Assembly: GCA_010093515.1 (NCBI GenBank)
Contig: MU001676.1
Location: forward strand, 940,666-1,004,665
Direction of reading: 5' to 3'
DNA: 64,000 nt
DNA from: Lineolata rhizophorae
Lineage: Eukaryota; Ascomycota; Dothideomycetes; Lineolatales; Lineolataceae
Of this stretch, positions 1 through 9,482 are shown piece by piece. The notes under the pieces are model-generated. The model saw only the letters and a program-made list of their open reading frames with translations. It had not been told where the DNA came from and made no database searches. Numbering within the stretch: position 1 is the stretch's first letter; each line of letters starts with the position of its first letter. Both the position numbers and the translations under genes were made by a program.

Positions 1-98
1 CGTCGCAGGCTTTGAAATTGGCCTTCCTTATAGGCCTGGAGTGCAAGCTCAATCCTACCTTCTTGTTGAGCTTTATCCATGTGTAATTGTTGAAACAT
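1..98 (-). CDS. 5' end of a pogo/Fot1-like DNA transposase (partial, cut by window edge)
   Basis: Reading leftwards from an ATG at 98 (or the in-frame ATG at 80), the frame is open to the window edge and encodes about 32 residues including QEGRIELALQAYKEGQFQS. This matches the start of psq-type helix-turn-helix DNA-binding domains of fungal pogo/Fot1 transposases (Tc1/mariner superfamily), which typically begin with a Q-E-[AG]-R-I-x-L-A-L-x-A pattern. These enzymes bind the element's own termini and cut and paste it. The DDE catalytic domain would lie left of the window, so completeness cannot be judged. The repeated motif just upstream (137-170) fits a terminal region. The assignment rests on one short motif; another psq-type HTH protein is the main alternative. 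Confidence 0.5.
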   Translation of the reverse strand, partial: MFQQLHMDKAQQEGRIELALQAYKEGQFQSLR

Positions 99-136
99 CG
101 CGCGTAGTAGTGGTGGTGATGGTTGCCAAGAAATTC

Positions 137-170
137 TGAGCGACTCGGTGGGGTGAGCGACTCGGTGGTG
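137..170. repeat. Two direct copies of a 14-nt motif, candidate terminal region of the transposon
   Basis: The motif GAGCGACTCGGTGG occurs at 138-151 and again at 155-168, 40-70 nt upstream of the transposase start. Short repeated motifs close to the termini are common in fungal pogo-like elements. The other terminus lies outside the window, so calling this an element end is inference. Confidence 0.4.
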
Positions 171-976
171 GAATACGTTACTGATTTCTTTTCCTCATCA
201 CCACTAGGTCTCGGGAGTGCACTTCATGAATTCGCAAATAAACTGCTACGTGCTGCCAAAATACTATTACAGGTTGATCTATAAATCATGTGGCTTCTGC
301 TATCTTCTTATTTCTAAAGTATTCCTTAGTATCGGTGGGGTCGTATAGTCAAAAATACCTCGTAAATACTCAATTACCGATAAACTCACGCGACTCTGCA
401 AAAAATGGGTATCTGAGATCTAAGTGCCTGAGCAGTAGTCACTCCTGGGATTATCCAATTTTGAAATGCCAAAGTAAAAGGCAACATCTGCAAGCGTATC
501 TATACTAATAGTCGCCGAATTTGAGACCGAACCTAAGAGCGGTGTCAAAAATTCGAGGTAAAGCCTGGGGTATAACAGGGATGTAGCAAAGGGATCTTGG
601 CTGAAATTGCGGACTCTAAACTGTTCTACTGATCTATGCTAGTGCGCAACTAATACTCATCACTAGGGCCTTAAAGAGTTGAAATACCCTCACTCTTATC
701 TCTTGTTCACAAGGTGAATATGCATAGCTCACATTCACGGCTTCCTAGGTGACCCCTAAAGATATAAACAGCCGTGAATGTTTTGAGGCATTTAATAAAT
801 ATATCGTGAATCTTACTGGCCAACGTATAGTATGGTTAAAATAAAAGAGATCTATATTATGCTTTGCCCGCTTTCAAGTAGTGTTGTTCTGGCTACAACT
901 AGGTACACCAAAACTTCTTGGTAAACTTGCCTCACAGACAAAGCCTTATTCTTCCGGCCTAGTATTTTCAGATAAT
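171..976. other. Intergenic, upstream of F1
   Basis: No recognisable gene. Short frames here (for example 290-508) have no family resemblance. It presumably holds the F1 promoter; I see no clear core element. Confidence 0.5.
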
Positions 977-1835
977 ATGGAAGGCCGTGAATCCGACCCC
1001 GGTCTTTCGGCCGGTCATCCAAAGGCAGAACTGGACATGGCCGCCAGGTTCTTTGCACACGAACTGCCGGCGGATAATTTGATGTTCCCAGACTTCGAGA
1101 CCGCCACAGCAAGCCGGGGCGTTATTTGTAGTCCTGAAGTGCACCACATCAACCAAAAAGAGCGCTTCGTGTATGTCGCCAAACTTCTGGAGTCCATGCT
1201 CAACGTTGTTGGGGTCAAAGATCATGATCCAAAAATGTCCAGACGCTTCAACGGCGTGGACGCTTACCCTGAGTACGCAATCGAAGCCGCCTGCTGGGAG
1301 CTATTTGTAGGTCTTCCTCCGCGCCCATTTACCAGGATATAAGTCATACTGATCTTAGCTTTAGGAACGCGTTGAGAAACTACATAACCAATCTGGACTC
1401 CCCCAACCCTTCTTGCATTGCCGTGGTAACAAATCGATTCATGATATCGTTACCGAAGAAGACATCGCTCTTCAGCTGCCCGTTCGTATGATGCAAATTT
1501 GCATCCTCTTACGGGTTAGTGGCCGCTTGTTCCTTGGTATTCCTAATAATCCGGCCTTTCTAATAGACAATGTTTGTGTAGGAGTGGAAGTCGGCATGCG
1601 ACAACGTCATCAATAATTATTCCATGGACCTCATTGTGATTGCGCCAGAGAAGATTCGTAAGGTTCGTATATCAGCTTAGCTCCACCAAATAAGCGGATA
1701 GTAGCTAACTCGTTGACATAGCGCAAAGAAGGCAACAAGCGTGGTAATTGTCGCAAGCAAGAGCGCCTTAAAGCCGGTAAGGCAGCTGAAAAGGCAGCTA
1801 AAATTGCTAGGAGGCGCCAGGAGAGGAATGGGTAA
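977..1835 (+). CDS. F1, WLL-RYH family protein (orphan family), 224 aa
   Basis: Exons 977-1306, 1365-1514, 1582-1662 and 1722-1835 join with all three introns in phase 0 and no stop, giving 224 residues. I start at the first in-frame ATG (977); the frame extends upstream to 881 without another ATG. Exon 1 ends in a helical block and AACWELF; exon 2 (50 codons) opens ERVEKLH; exon 3 (27 codons) opens EWKSACDNV and contains LIVIAP; exon 4 opens with the family motif RKEGNKRGNCRK and ends in a short K/R-rich tail (ARRRQERNG). It is the shortest member and lacks the long low-complexity N-terminus of its relatives. Function is unknown; the basic tail suggests nuclear or nucleic-acid association (inference). 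Donors are GTAGGT, GTTAGT and GTTCGT. Confidence 0.8.
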
Positions 1836-3423
1836 ATAACCCGCGTGGCATCTCCCATGGGCAACTGGGATTTCAACATTCCGGCGTTACAGAAATGGAT
1901 ACAGAGGCTACTATTCTGGTATTAGGAACGTGAACGGGAATAGCCTGCAATGACCAAGTGACTTGGATAAAATAACTTTCTCTGACTTGATCAAACGAAT
2001 ATTCAAATAAAGCACATGGGCATTGACCCGTGGCATCCTATGGTTCTAAATGTGACGTAGCCCGTACACTTTTATGCTATGTCTTGGTCAGCTCCTATTC
2101 ATCGCTCAAAATTTATTAAGCTGGTAGTTATGCGTTCGACTTTCTTTTACAAGAGTAGAAGATATTCAAAGCTACCGGAATACTAACCGTAGTGCCATCA
2201 CTTAGTATAGCCTCTGAGCTATAACGTTCTAGTCTTTAGGCTACCATGCTTGACTCTGGCGAAGGTGACGGGATATAATAACATAGAAAAACTGACCCCT
2301 GAAAAGGAGTCTTAACAGTCGTTAAACGCGGGGTTTTTTTAGTGATGTGTCACTCTTTCAAGTTAAAAGGAATTAGACCTCTGAAATTGATAGATTAGCA
2401 TCTGAAATATATTAAGGCGTTCAATAGACCCTAAGTTGCATACAGTTTCATTATCACAGAACTTCGAAGATATCTATCTTTAAACGTCTTTTGCTAAAGT
2501 AGCCGTTATTAAGATATTAAAGAGACCCTGTAAATCTGGCTAAAATGAAAATCTATAAACACTTCAGTAAAGCTTAATATCATTCAGGTGTGATTGCAGG
2601 CCACCAAAGTACCAATGCAGCTAAACCTGTCAGGAACATGCTGATACTGTGGCAGATAAACTTACCGCGTCATAAAGAGTCCTAGCTAGGGGAAGGTAGA
2701 AGCAGCTCAATATGGTACCACCGCAGCTAGCAACAACCCCGTGGCGGTATGGTTGATAGCACCGTACGGCAGCGCTTGCCACTAGCAGAGGATCTTACGA
2801 AATTGTACCTACGAACATCGAAAGGTATCGAGCATTTTGATCGGATCTAGGCGTTTCTCAAAACATTTTGTTCCCTTTAGTGAGGGAGCTAAATACTAGC
2901 ACAGGTATGCTCGAGAAGTGGACTACCTTCCGTAGTATTTTCCGCACCGAGAGCGCTGCCATCAACTGATCCGCGTCGCTAGATATAACAACCATCCCTT
3001 GTACGAATGCAGCTCCCTATGGAGACCCTAGGCCTAGAATAGTAGCCCCTAGCACGTAGAATCTTAGGCAGAGGCTTAGGTGAGGAAGAATTATCTTGTC
3101 AACCGTGGAAACCATTTTTATTCGAGTAGTGGCCCGCCGAGCTGCACCTCACTGAGTTCTACGTACAAATCTAGCGCGCTTCAACACATCAATTTCTTGC
3201 TTGGTCAAAAGAATACTGACATAGTATTGGAAGTAAGTCAAGTGCCACACCCTGCTAAAGCGATAATGAACCTCAACAGCGTGTTTCTCTCCAAGATTTA
3301 TGGGACATGTGGGGCTAGATTGCGGCTTACAAGGATGCTAATAGAGACAGAATTTCATATACCAACGCTACCGGTGCGGACACATTCCTCCAAAGATTCA
3401 TTCCAGACAAACTACCAACCCAG
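1836..3423. other. Gene-free stretch between F1 and the decayed copy F2
   Basis: No credible coding sequence on either strand; only short frames without family similarity. No repeat or RNA gene recognised. It may hold further-decayed sequence, but I could not align anything convincingly. Confidence 0.5.
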
Positions 3424-4678
3424 GTGACTAGAAAGAGGCAAGTAATATTGTACGACAGAAACGACGCACGCCACAAGGTAACGAGAGGCAGTATTTCGTC
3501 AGCGTACAACACACAGTCAGCACCAGAATTGGAGAGCCCGTATATGATACATTCAAAAGATAATCCTCCCTTGGAACGAACCCCAAGGTTCAGCTCTCTA
3601 ACCATGCTGACGAACGCGCAAGTAGCAGCCATTGGAGGATCAAAGAACAAGCTTAACAAATTCTCTCCAATGGTATCGCTTAACTCTACGCTATCTAGCC
3701 AATGAAGAACATACCAGAAATTAAACACGAAAGCAAGGGCACAAAGGAGCACCTTGGGTCCCACGGGCACACGCGCGAAGATATTGAAATGGCATGCCAG
3801 GAACTTCTACTAAACCGAGTCTGCCGATCTCAAAAGTCATCACTAGCAAAATAAAGGTAACGATCTTTACATGATAGCAAGCAACATGACTAAAATAACG
3901 TTAGATCGCATCGAAGCGTACGACTCACCGGCTACCTTTCTGGGGATTTATAGGTATGGAATAGACCGAAGTGACTGGCTTCTCTCCGCTTTTGGCTCTA
4001 CCTATGAAGTCTCCCAACCTTCCGATTAGTATTATAGAGATCCAAACTTTCCTCAAAACACGATACAGCCATGCAAGACGAGTCAAAAGCCTAGCTCGCA
4101 CAGCTTTTGATACGGGACTGGCAGTCGGCCGCAGCCAGCATCCTTGACGACAATTCTATCGACATCGTAATTTCGGCACCACGCTCAATGAAGACAGTCT
4201 GTCATGAAATTGTCGCAAATTTGGACTCAGTACATTGCTGAGATTTATTGGGGATGAAGTAACGAATCTGAAGGGCGGTATTGCCGGACAAGCCCTCATC
4301 CGTGGTAGATCGTCTGCGCCAAGCAAGGGCAAAGGTCAACGTATATTAGGGATTTTCCGCTCCCAAGGATAAACAGGATCAAGCCGCCTTAGGGATAAGT
4401 TAAGTCGGGCGCATTTATTGGAGGCAAACGAGGGTTGAAATGTTTTTCTTAAAGAAGAGTAGTCTTTCTAATTTCTTTATAAGATCCGGTTCCTGGCGGG
4501 GACAGTAACAACCGACTCAGACGCTTAATCAGCTGGAATCTCCGTGAAATCGGCCAACGGAAACGTCCCACGGAAACATGCCCGCACGTCCGGAAAGAAG
4601 CCTGTTCGTAGCAACTCTGCCAGAAAGACTCGAAAGACTGTCGGCAGTTATGGGCGCCTAATGACTTCTTTAGGATGA
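3424..4678 (+). pseudogene. F2, decayed WLL-RYH family copy
   Basis: Family blocks occur in order but no longer form a gene. At about 3770-3809 the frame reads TREDIEMACQELL, matching the end of family exon 1, but the expected GT donor at 3810 is CT. At 3904 comes DRIEAY, matching exon 2, with the acceptor junction one base short; the later exon-2 block LPISIIEIQTFLK is in another frame. At 4116-4196 a 27-codon exon-3 equivalent is intact (DWQSAAASILDD, then DIVISAP), but its acceptor AG is CG. A K/R-rich open stretch at about 4528-4678 could be the old tail. The ends are uncertain; 3424 is the start of the open frame leading into the exon-1 block. A transcribed gene with unusual splicing is possible but unlikely. 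Confidence 0.65.
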
Positions 4679-5326
4679 CATAGTAAGCTTTGCTTGCATC
4701 CTATTGGATCAATCCGGGAACTACGAGTCAGCTTCTATGATGGAATCATTTCAAGCATATATCTCTCTGCTGATCATTTAACTAGCGATTTGCTTCACAA
4801 AAGTCGCAGTTTTTGAATACCATTGAGAACACCGTCTAATTTGGCGTTTAACGAAGATTTTAGATAAGAGGCTAGAAGCTTCTTTATCAAACTAAAGTAA
4901 TAGTTCCATATCCACAGAATTGTAGCAAGCAGGTGCACTGCATCATAAAGGCTCCCTCGATTTTGCTCGGATTTTTATGGCTGCTGGGCCGGCAACGCGC
5001 ACTAGCAAGCACCAAACCTGAACAAGCACGCTTTAGGTCACCATCTGCAATTTCACTGTGGCTGTTGCTGACGACAGGGTCGTTTCAAGTGCGCTCGGTC
5101 TGGAACCATTAACCATTCTTCGGTTACTATAACGTCCGCTGTCCCCTCCAAAACTCGCCGCCCACAAATCTCTGCCTCTCTCGTTCCAAAATTTAGACCT
5201 GCAACATTTCGACAGAGCGAAACCGCTTCCGCGCCGCTACCATGTGAGTATTTTGGATAGAAAATCCAGTACACCCTTTCCCGCACCTCTACCTATCCCC
5301 TGTGGGGACAAATAGCAGTTGAAACG
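4679..5326. other. Intergenic, upstream of F3
   Basis: No coding sequence recognised. The last 250 nt before the F3 ATG are more GC-rich and presumably contain its promoter and leader. Confidence 0.45.
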
Positions 5327-6723
5327 ATGTTTACTGCAATCAAAATCAAGAAGTACGAGCAAGACATGGAGTCCACGTCGGACATGACCGACTATACCGC
5401 CATGAAGGTCGACGCCGCAGCGCCCGGCTCGACAGGATTGCCAGCAAGCGCCGCTGCCAGCGGATTCGCGGCAGCGGCCGGCAATGCGGAAGCCCTCGCT
5501 CCCGCTGGCACGGTCGAGCCGCGTGCGACAGTTGGTGGCGGCGACCTTCCTGGCAACAGCACGGGCGCCAGTGGAACCACCCCAACTGCCGGCCCATTCG
5601 GCAGTTCCTTCGCCGGCACGGATGCGTACCATGGGAATGGAAGCGACGCCGCCTACGACAACCAAGGTGCTGGGTACCAGCACCACGGCGCCGCTTACCA
5701 GAGCCAGGGCGCATGCCGCGACGATAACAACCCCGTCCAGACGGGCAGCGGGGTTCCACTGCAGTTCAACAATGCTGTGGAGGCTCTTGCGGCACGCGAG
5801 ACTATCCATGGGCCTCCGTACTCCATGCCGAGTGATCATATTCGACGCCTGCTCGTCAAGGGTCTCGCGGATAGCATGATAAACCTCACAGAGGTGCAAG
5901 ACACGGATGCGAAGGTCCGCGAGCGCTTCGGACCAGATGGCCACGATCGTACGGATATTGAGATTGCCGCTTGGGCACTTCTTGTAAGTATTGACTGCTT
6001 GCTTCTGCTTGTCGCGGCTGGCAATGGCCTGATCGTGAGGTGTGTTTGGACAACTGCTTTAGCGACGCACGCACGAATATTAGGACCGTGTCGAGCGCTT
6101 CCATTCGGCAGAGGGTATCCCTGCGCCTTTTTGCTACGGCAAAGCCAAGGACAAGTCAGTGATGGCGCAAGTAAAGGATAGGGATATGAGCTTGGACCTC
6201 CCGACTCGCGTTGTTGCCCTCTGCGAACTTTTTAGGGTAAGTAAAGCCTCACATTTCGTACGGCTTAGCTGCAAGCGTACCTGGAGGCTAATGCACGATG
6301 ATACAGGCATGGAAATCTGCCGTTGTGAATCTCCTTGACGGTCACCACGTTGATGTGATCATCACCGGACCAAAATTGATCAAAGGTGTATGTGATGCCT
6401 GAGCATTCCCATTTGACTTAAATTTGGCCTAAGCGAGCACGTTAACTAATGTAAAAATATAGAGAAAGGAGGCCAACCTCAAAGCGAATCGCACGAAGCA
6501 CGATATGATCAAGCGGGGCCGCAGTGCTATGGCTAACAACAAGGACACCAATGCCAATGACGCCGGCAACTCTGAGAAAACCGACCGCGGCGATAACAAT
6601 GAAACCGGTCAGACCAACAATAGTAATACAGTCGGTGGCGCCGAAAATGATGAGAATACAGACTATGGCAGTGGGTATGGCTTCGATGGAAAAGCATTTG
6701 GGGCCATGAACTTTCAGGCCTAG
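5327..6723 (+). CDS. F3, WLL-RYH family protein, about 383 aa
   Basis: Exons 5327-5983, 6084-6236, 6307-6387 and 6463-6723, introns all phase 0. The first ATG (5327, MFTAIKIKKY) is used; an in-frame ATG follows at 5366. Residues 20-160 are Ala/Gly/Asp-rich low complexity. The conserved helix (SDHIRRLLVKGLADSMINL) and EIAAWALL close exon 1. Exon 2 (51 codons) opens DRVERFH and ends LCELFR; exon 3 (27 codons) opens AWKSAVVNLLDG and contains VIITGP; exon 4 opens RKEANLKANRTK and ends in an Asn/Asp/Gly-rich hydrophilic tail. Unlike its neighbours it has no strong NLS-like cluster beyond the motif itself. Its closest resemblance is to F4. Function unknown; the gene structure is well supported by alignment to its paralogues. 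Confidence 0.82.
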
Positions 6724-7547
6724 TGAGCTGCTCGGCAGTCAAGAATAGGTCTTTTGGTGAAGGAACATCGAGCACATAAGGTGTCTTGGACCTTTTAGAC
6801 TTGTTAATAGTTACGATCGATCGATTCTGTGAGCGTTTTTGTGTAGCATAGCTGGAGTTGAAACTTGGTGGTAGCCTCTTTATGGTATAGATCAATGCTA
6901 GAAGGAGATATTGCTCTCTCAAATCCTAGTGTCTTGTGATCTACCAACGCGAATGCAAGATAATGTGCCGTCTGCTATACAACTACGTTGAAACAGTCGC
7001 CGCAAGTGATACTGAAATATGAGAAAAGGCAGACCACCATTAATGCCATAGACATCGTTGAGGGCCGCCGCGAGCATCGTGCCTATTATGCCTCATGTAG
7101 CGAACGGGGCTTAGCATGCGGCTACGCATACCTTCAAAGCGCTGAAGCGAGGAACTTAAGCAATAGCCGGATATTCTCCGAGAATGAAAATGCTTGCTTA
7201 AAACTAAGAGGATGAAGTATTTGTGAAGCTGGACTCTACTCCTGGGCGTCGTATCCTAGGACTAGCTTACAAGGCTATGCGCTATGTGCACTACGCCCCA
7301 ACTTCATCCGCATAACTCTGAGCACGCAAAACCAAACGATACCTGGGCTCTTTGATTCGGAGAAGCATGTGAGCTGCATTCCACCTGACCAACGCGCCCT
7401 CTGCTAGCCGAGCACGGCAAGCGGGCGGCTCCCCCAAAACAATTTCCGGCACCCTTAGACTATATAATCCATAAACGCAAGTCTGATTTTCCAATAGGTA
7501 AGTTATCCCAGTGGGAGCAATACTCGGCTGACTTCGTTCGACAGGAA

Positions 7548-7572
7548 CGGCCTGGGTTCGAAACCCAGGCCG
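7548..7572. repeat. Perfect 25-nt palindrome with tRNA T-arm-like core
   Basis: The sequence forms an 11-bp perfect stem (CGGCCTGGGTT / AACCCAGGCCG) around CGA. The centre GGGTTCGAAACCC looks like a T-arm/B-box, but no matching acceptor stem, D-arm or anticodon arm lies next to it. An 18-nt part (7544-7561) recurs exactly at 19354-19371. Confidence 0.7.
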
Positions 7573-8282
7573 GTCAGTAGATAGCTTAGATAGATTCCCC
7601 CCTCCGCCGCCGCCGCCCCTGCCCCATCATGTAAATAGTTCAAAAAAAATTTTTTGACTCGTGATTTTTTTTTGGGCGCTGATCTGATCTTCACAGTGGA
7701 AGACGGTTTGGTAGTGGGTGCTGGGAAAATCGGTGTCATGTTTGACAGAATACAACGTCTTAAACGTCGTCAAGGTTGCAAGAGTCGCACGCAGCACAAA
7801 CACGATGAGGCTTGAAACCCACACATTCATAGGCTCCGAAAATCAGTTTCATATAGGACTAGAAGAGTTGAGTCTTCGGACCCTACACTTGATCGCAAAG
7901 TTGAATCCTTGTGGTCATCAAAGTGTGCGAATCTGCCAAATGTCTATTGTCAATGGCCCAAGGAAATAGACGACTGGATAGGTAATTTCCAAGTCAAACT
8001 TCGCTCATAAGCACTGCGAACGTGGTTGTAATGGTGGATGACAATAATCAAACGAAGGAGAGGTTGGCAGAACTCAAAGTGCTACGCTCAGAGCGTACCA
8101 GTAATTTTCAAGAGCAGGCTGAAAAACATCGGTATCTAGGGTGATACTAAATCTAAGGAGTAGTTGGTTGAATCTAAACTATTCCCTAGTTGACATTGTG
8201 AACGTCTATTTGATAGTTTCCAGTAAGGGTGCTTCAATTCATAGTCTCGCGATGGGACGACTATCATTCAGATAAGGTGATT

Positions 8283-8392
8283 TACCGTAGCAGTAGGCTA
8301 AGAACTTAATGAAGCGAAATCGTAGAGGGAAATTGCGAAGCCTATTTGGAATGCTACTACCCTCTACGATGGTTGTAGAAGCCATTACGGTA
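8283..8392. repeat. Nested inverted repeat, about 110 nt
   Basis: The inner arms ATCGTAGAGGG (8319-8329) and CCCTCTACGAT (8360-8370) are perfect complements around a 30-nt loop. The outer arms TACCGTA (8283-8289) and TACGGTA (8386-8392) are also complementary. It could be a short non-autonomous element remnant or an RNA hairpin; no target-site duplication was recognised. Confidence 0.5.
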
Positions 8393-9482
8393 GGGTGTAG
8401 ACAACCGAGGTGTCATATGAACAGTGCTAGACCCCATCTAATTCAGTATGGGAGAATTTTGATCTCTTGAAGCGGCTATAAATGGTCGGCAGCTTGTCGT
8501 GGATAGACCGCGAAAGCGCCGTTTTGTCAACCAAGACAAAGAGCTAGGCATCCGTAAAACAAAAAAAAATAAAAAGAAATAGTGGAAGACTGTGCTTCTA
8601 AGTGATTGCCAGTTTTATCATCAATCTTTACTCGGCGTTGCCCACCCTTGTTGAAGCAGGAGATAGATCGTAGCCGCCTCCTATTGAGCTTAGTTGAGCC
8701 CCCATTCATAGAAATAGGTTGCGGGATCACAGTCAGGCGCCCGCATAGTCAATTCGCCGAAACCGGAGTCATCGAGCTTAACAGTAGAAGCGTATTTGCA
8801 CCGAAGGCGGGCTATCGTGATCAACGGCAGAAGCGAATAGGTGCAGATGACGATAGGAATGACGGGCGCCTTCATGCAATAGGGCGGAGAAACCAAATCA
8901 GCGGCAGGACCATGTGTGAAGAAGCCTCATCTGACCCAATAGCTTGCCGCCTTTGAGGCCAACAGGTAGTAAATCAAATTAAATTCCAGTCTCCAAGGGT
9001 ACAAAGTCCCCCTCATAGAAGCATTCGTGAGCCTTCAAACTTCGTCAACTTCGTCCTCTTCAGGGTGGTGGGTGTAGGAGGAAAGCCGGGGAGGAAGGGG
9101 CACGGTGTCCATAGACATCAATAGAGGATGTCTTATTGTCCCTGACACGGCCAGAAAGCCTGGCCGGCCGGATCAGGCAACCAGATTTGCCTTTTCAAAT
9201 GCGTACCTTCGTCGCTTCCTAGGTAGGAAGGCATAGCGCGCTTCAGACGCAGGCAGAAAGGTATAACCGATCGCACAGAGCGCCCACACACCCTTTTTCC
9301 ACCTCCACACACCAGAAAGCGCTCCAACTTCCACCATCGCGAAACAATCGCTGACAGCTTTCTCTCTCGCTGATAGCCTCGTCCGCGACCAGCAGCGCTC
9401 AAACTTCTTCCTTCTCGTTCCGCCTTCGGTACCTCTCATTCACCTAACGCGAAGCTGTCGGTGCACAAAAAGCACCAACAGC

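Larger units (their letters stand above)
6724..9482. other. 2.8-kb gene-poor interval between F3 and F4
   Basis: No gene I can support. It holds a 25-nt perfect palindrome (7548-7572), a nested inverted repeat (8283-8392), short homopolymer runs near 7640-7680 and 8560, and a pyrimidine-rich GC-richer stretch at about 9250-9480 that is the likely F4 promoter and leader. Confidence 0.5.

Noticed and set aside
1836-5326. Repeat-induced point mutation (RIP) as cause of decay around F2
   Set aside because: Could not compute RIP indices; the visible lesions in F2 include small indels and transversions, which are not RIP-type.
7440-7580. tRNA gene suggested by GGGTTCGAAACCC
   Set aside because: No complementary 7-bp acceptor stem, D-arm or anticodon arm could be fitted on either strand; only the palindrome is supported.
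8030-8150. Open stretch reading DDNNQTKERLAELKVLRSER, considered as a ninth family tail
   Set aside because: Lacks the R-K-x2-N-x3-N-x2-K spacing, and no other family block was found nearby.
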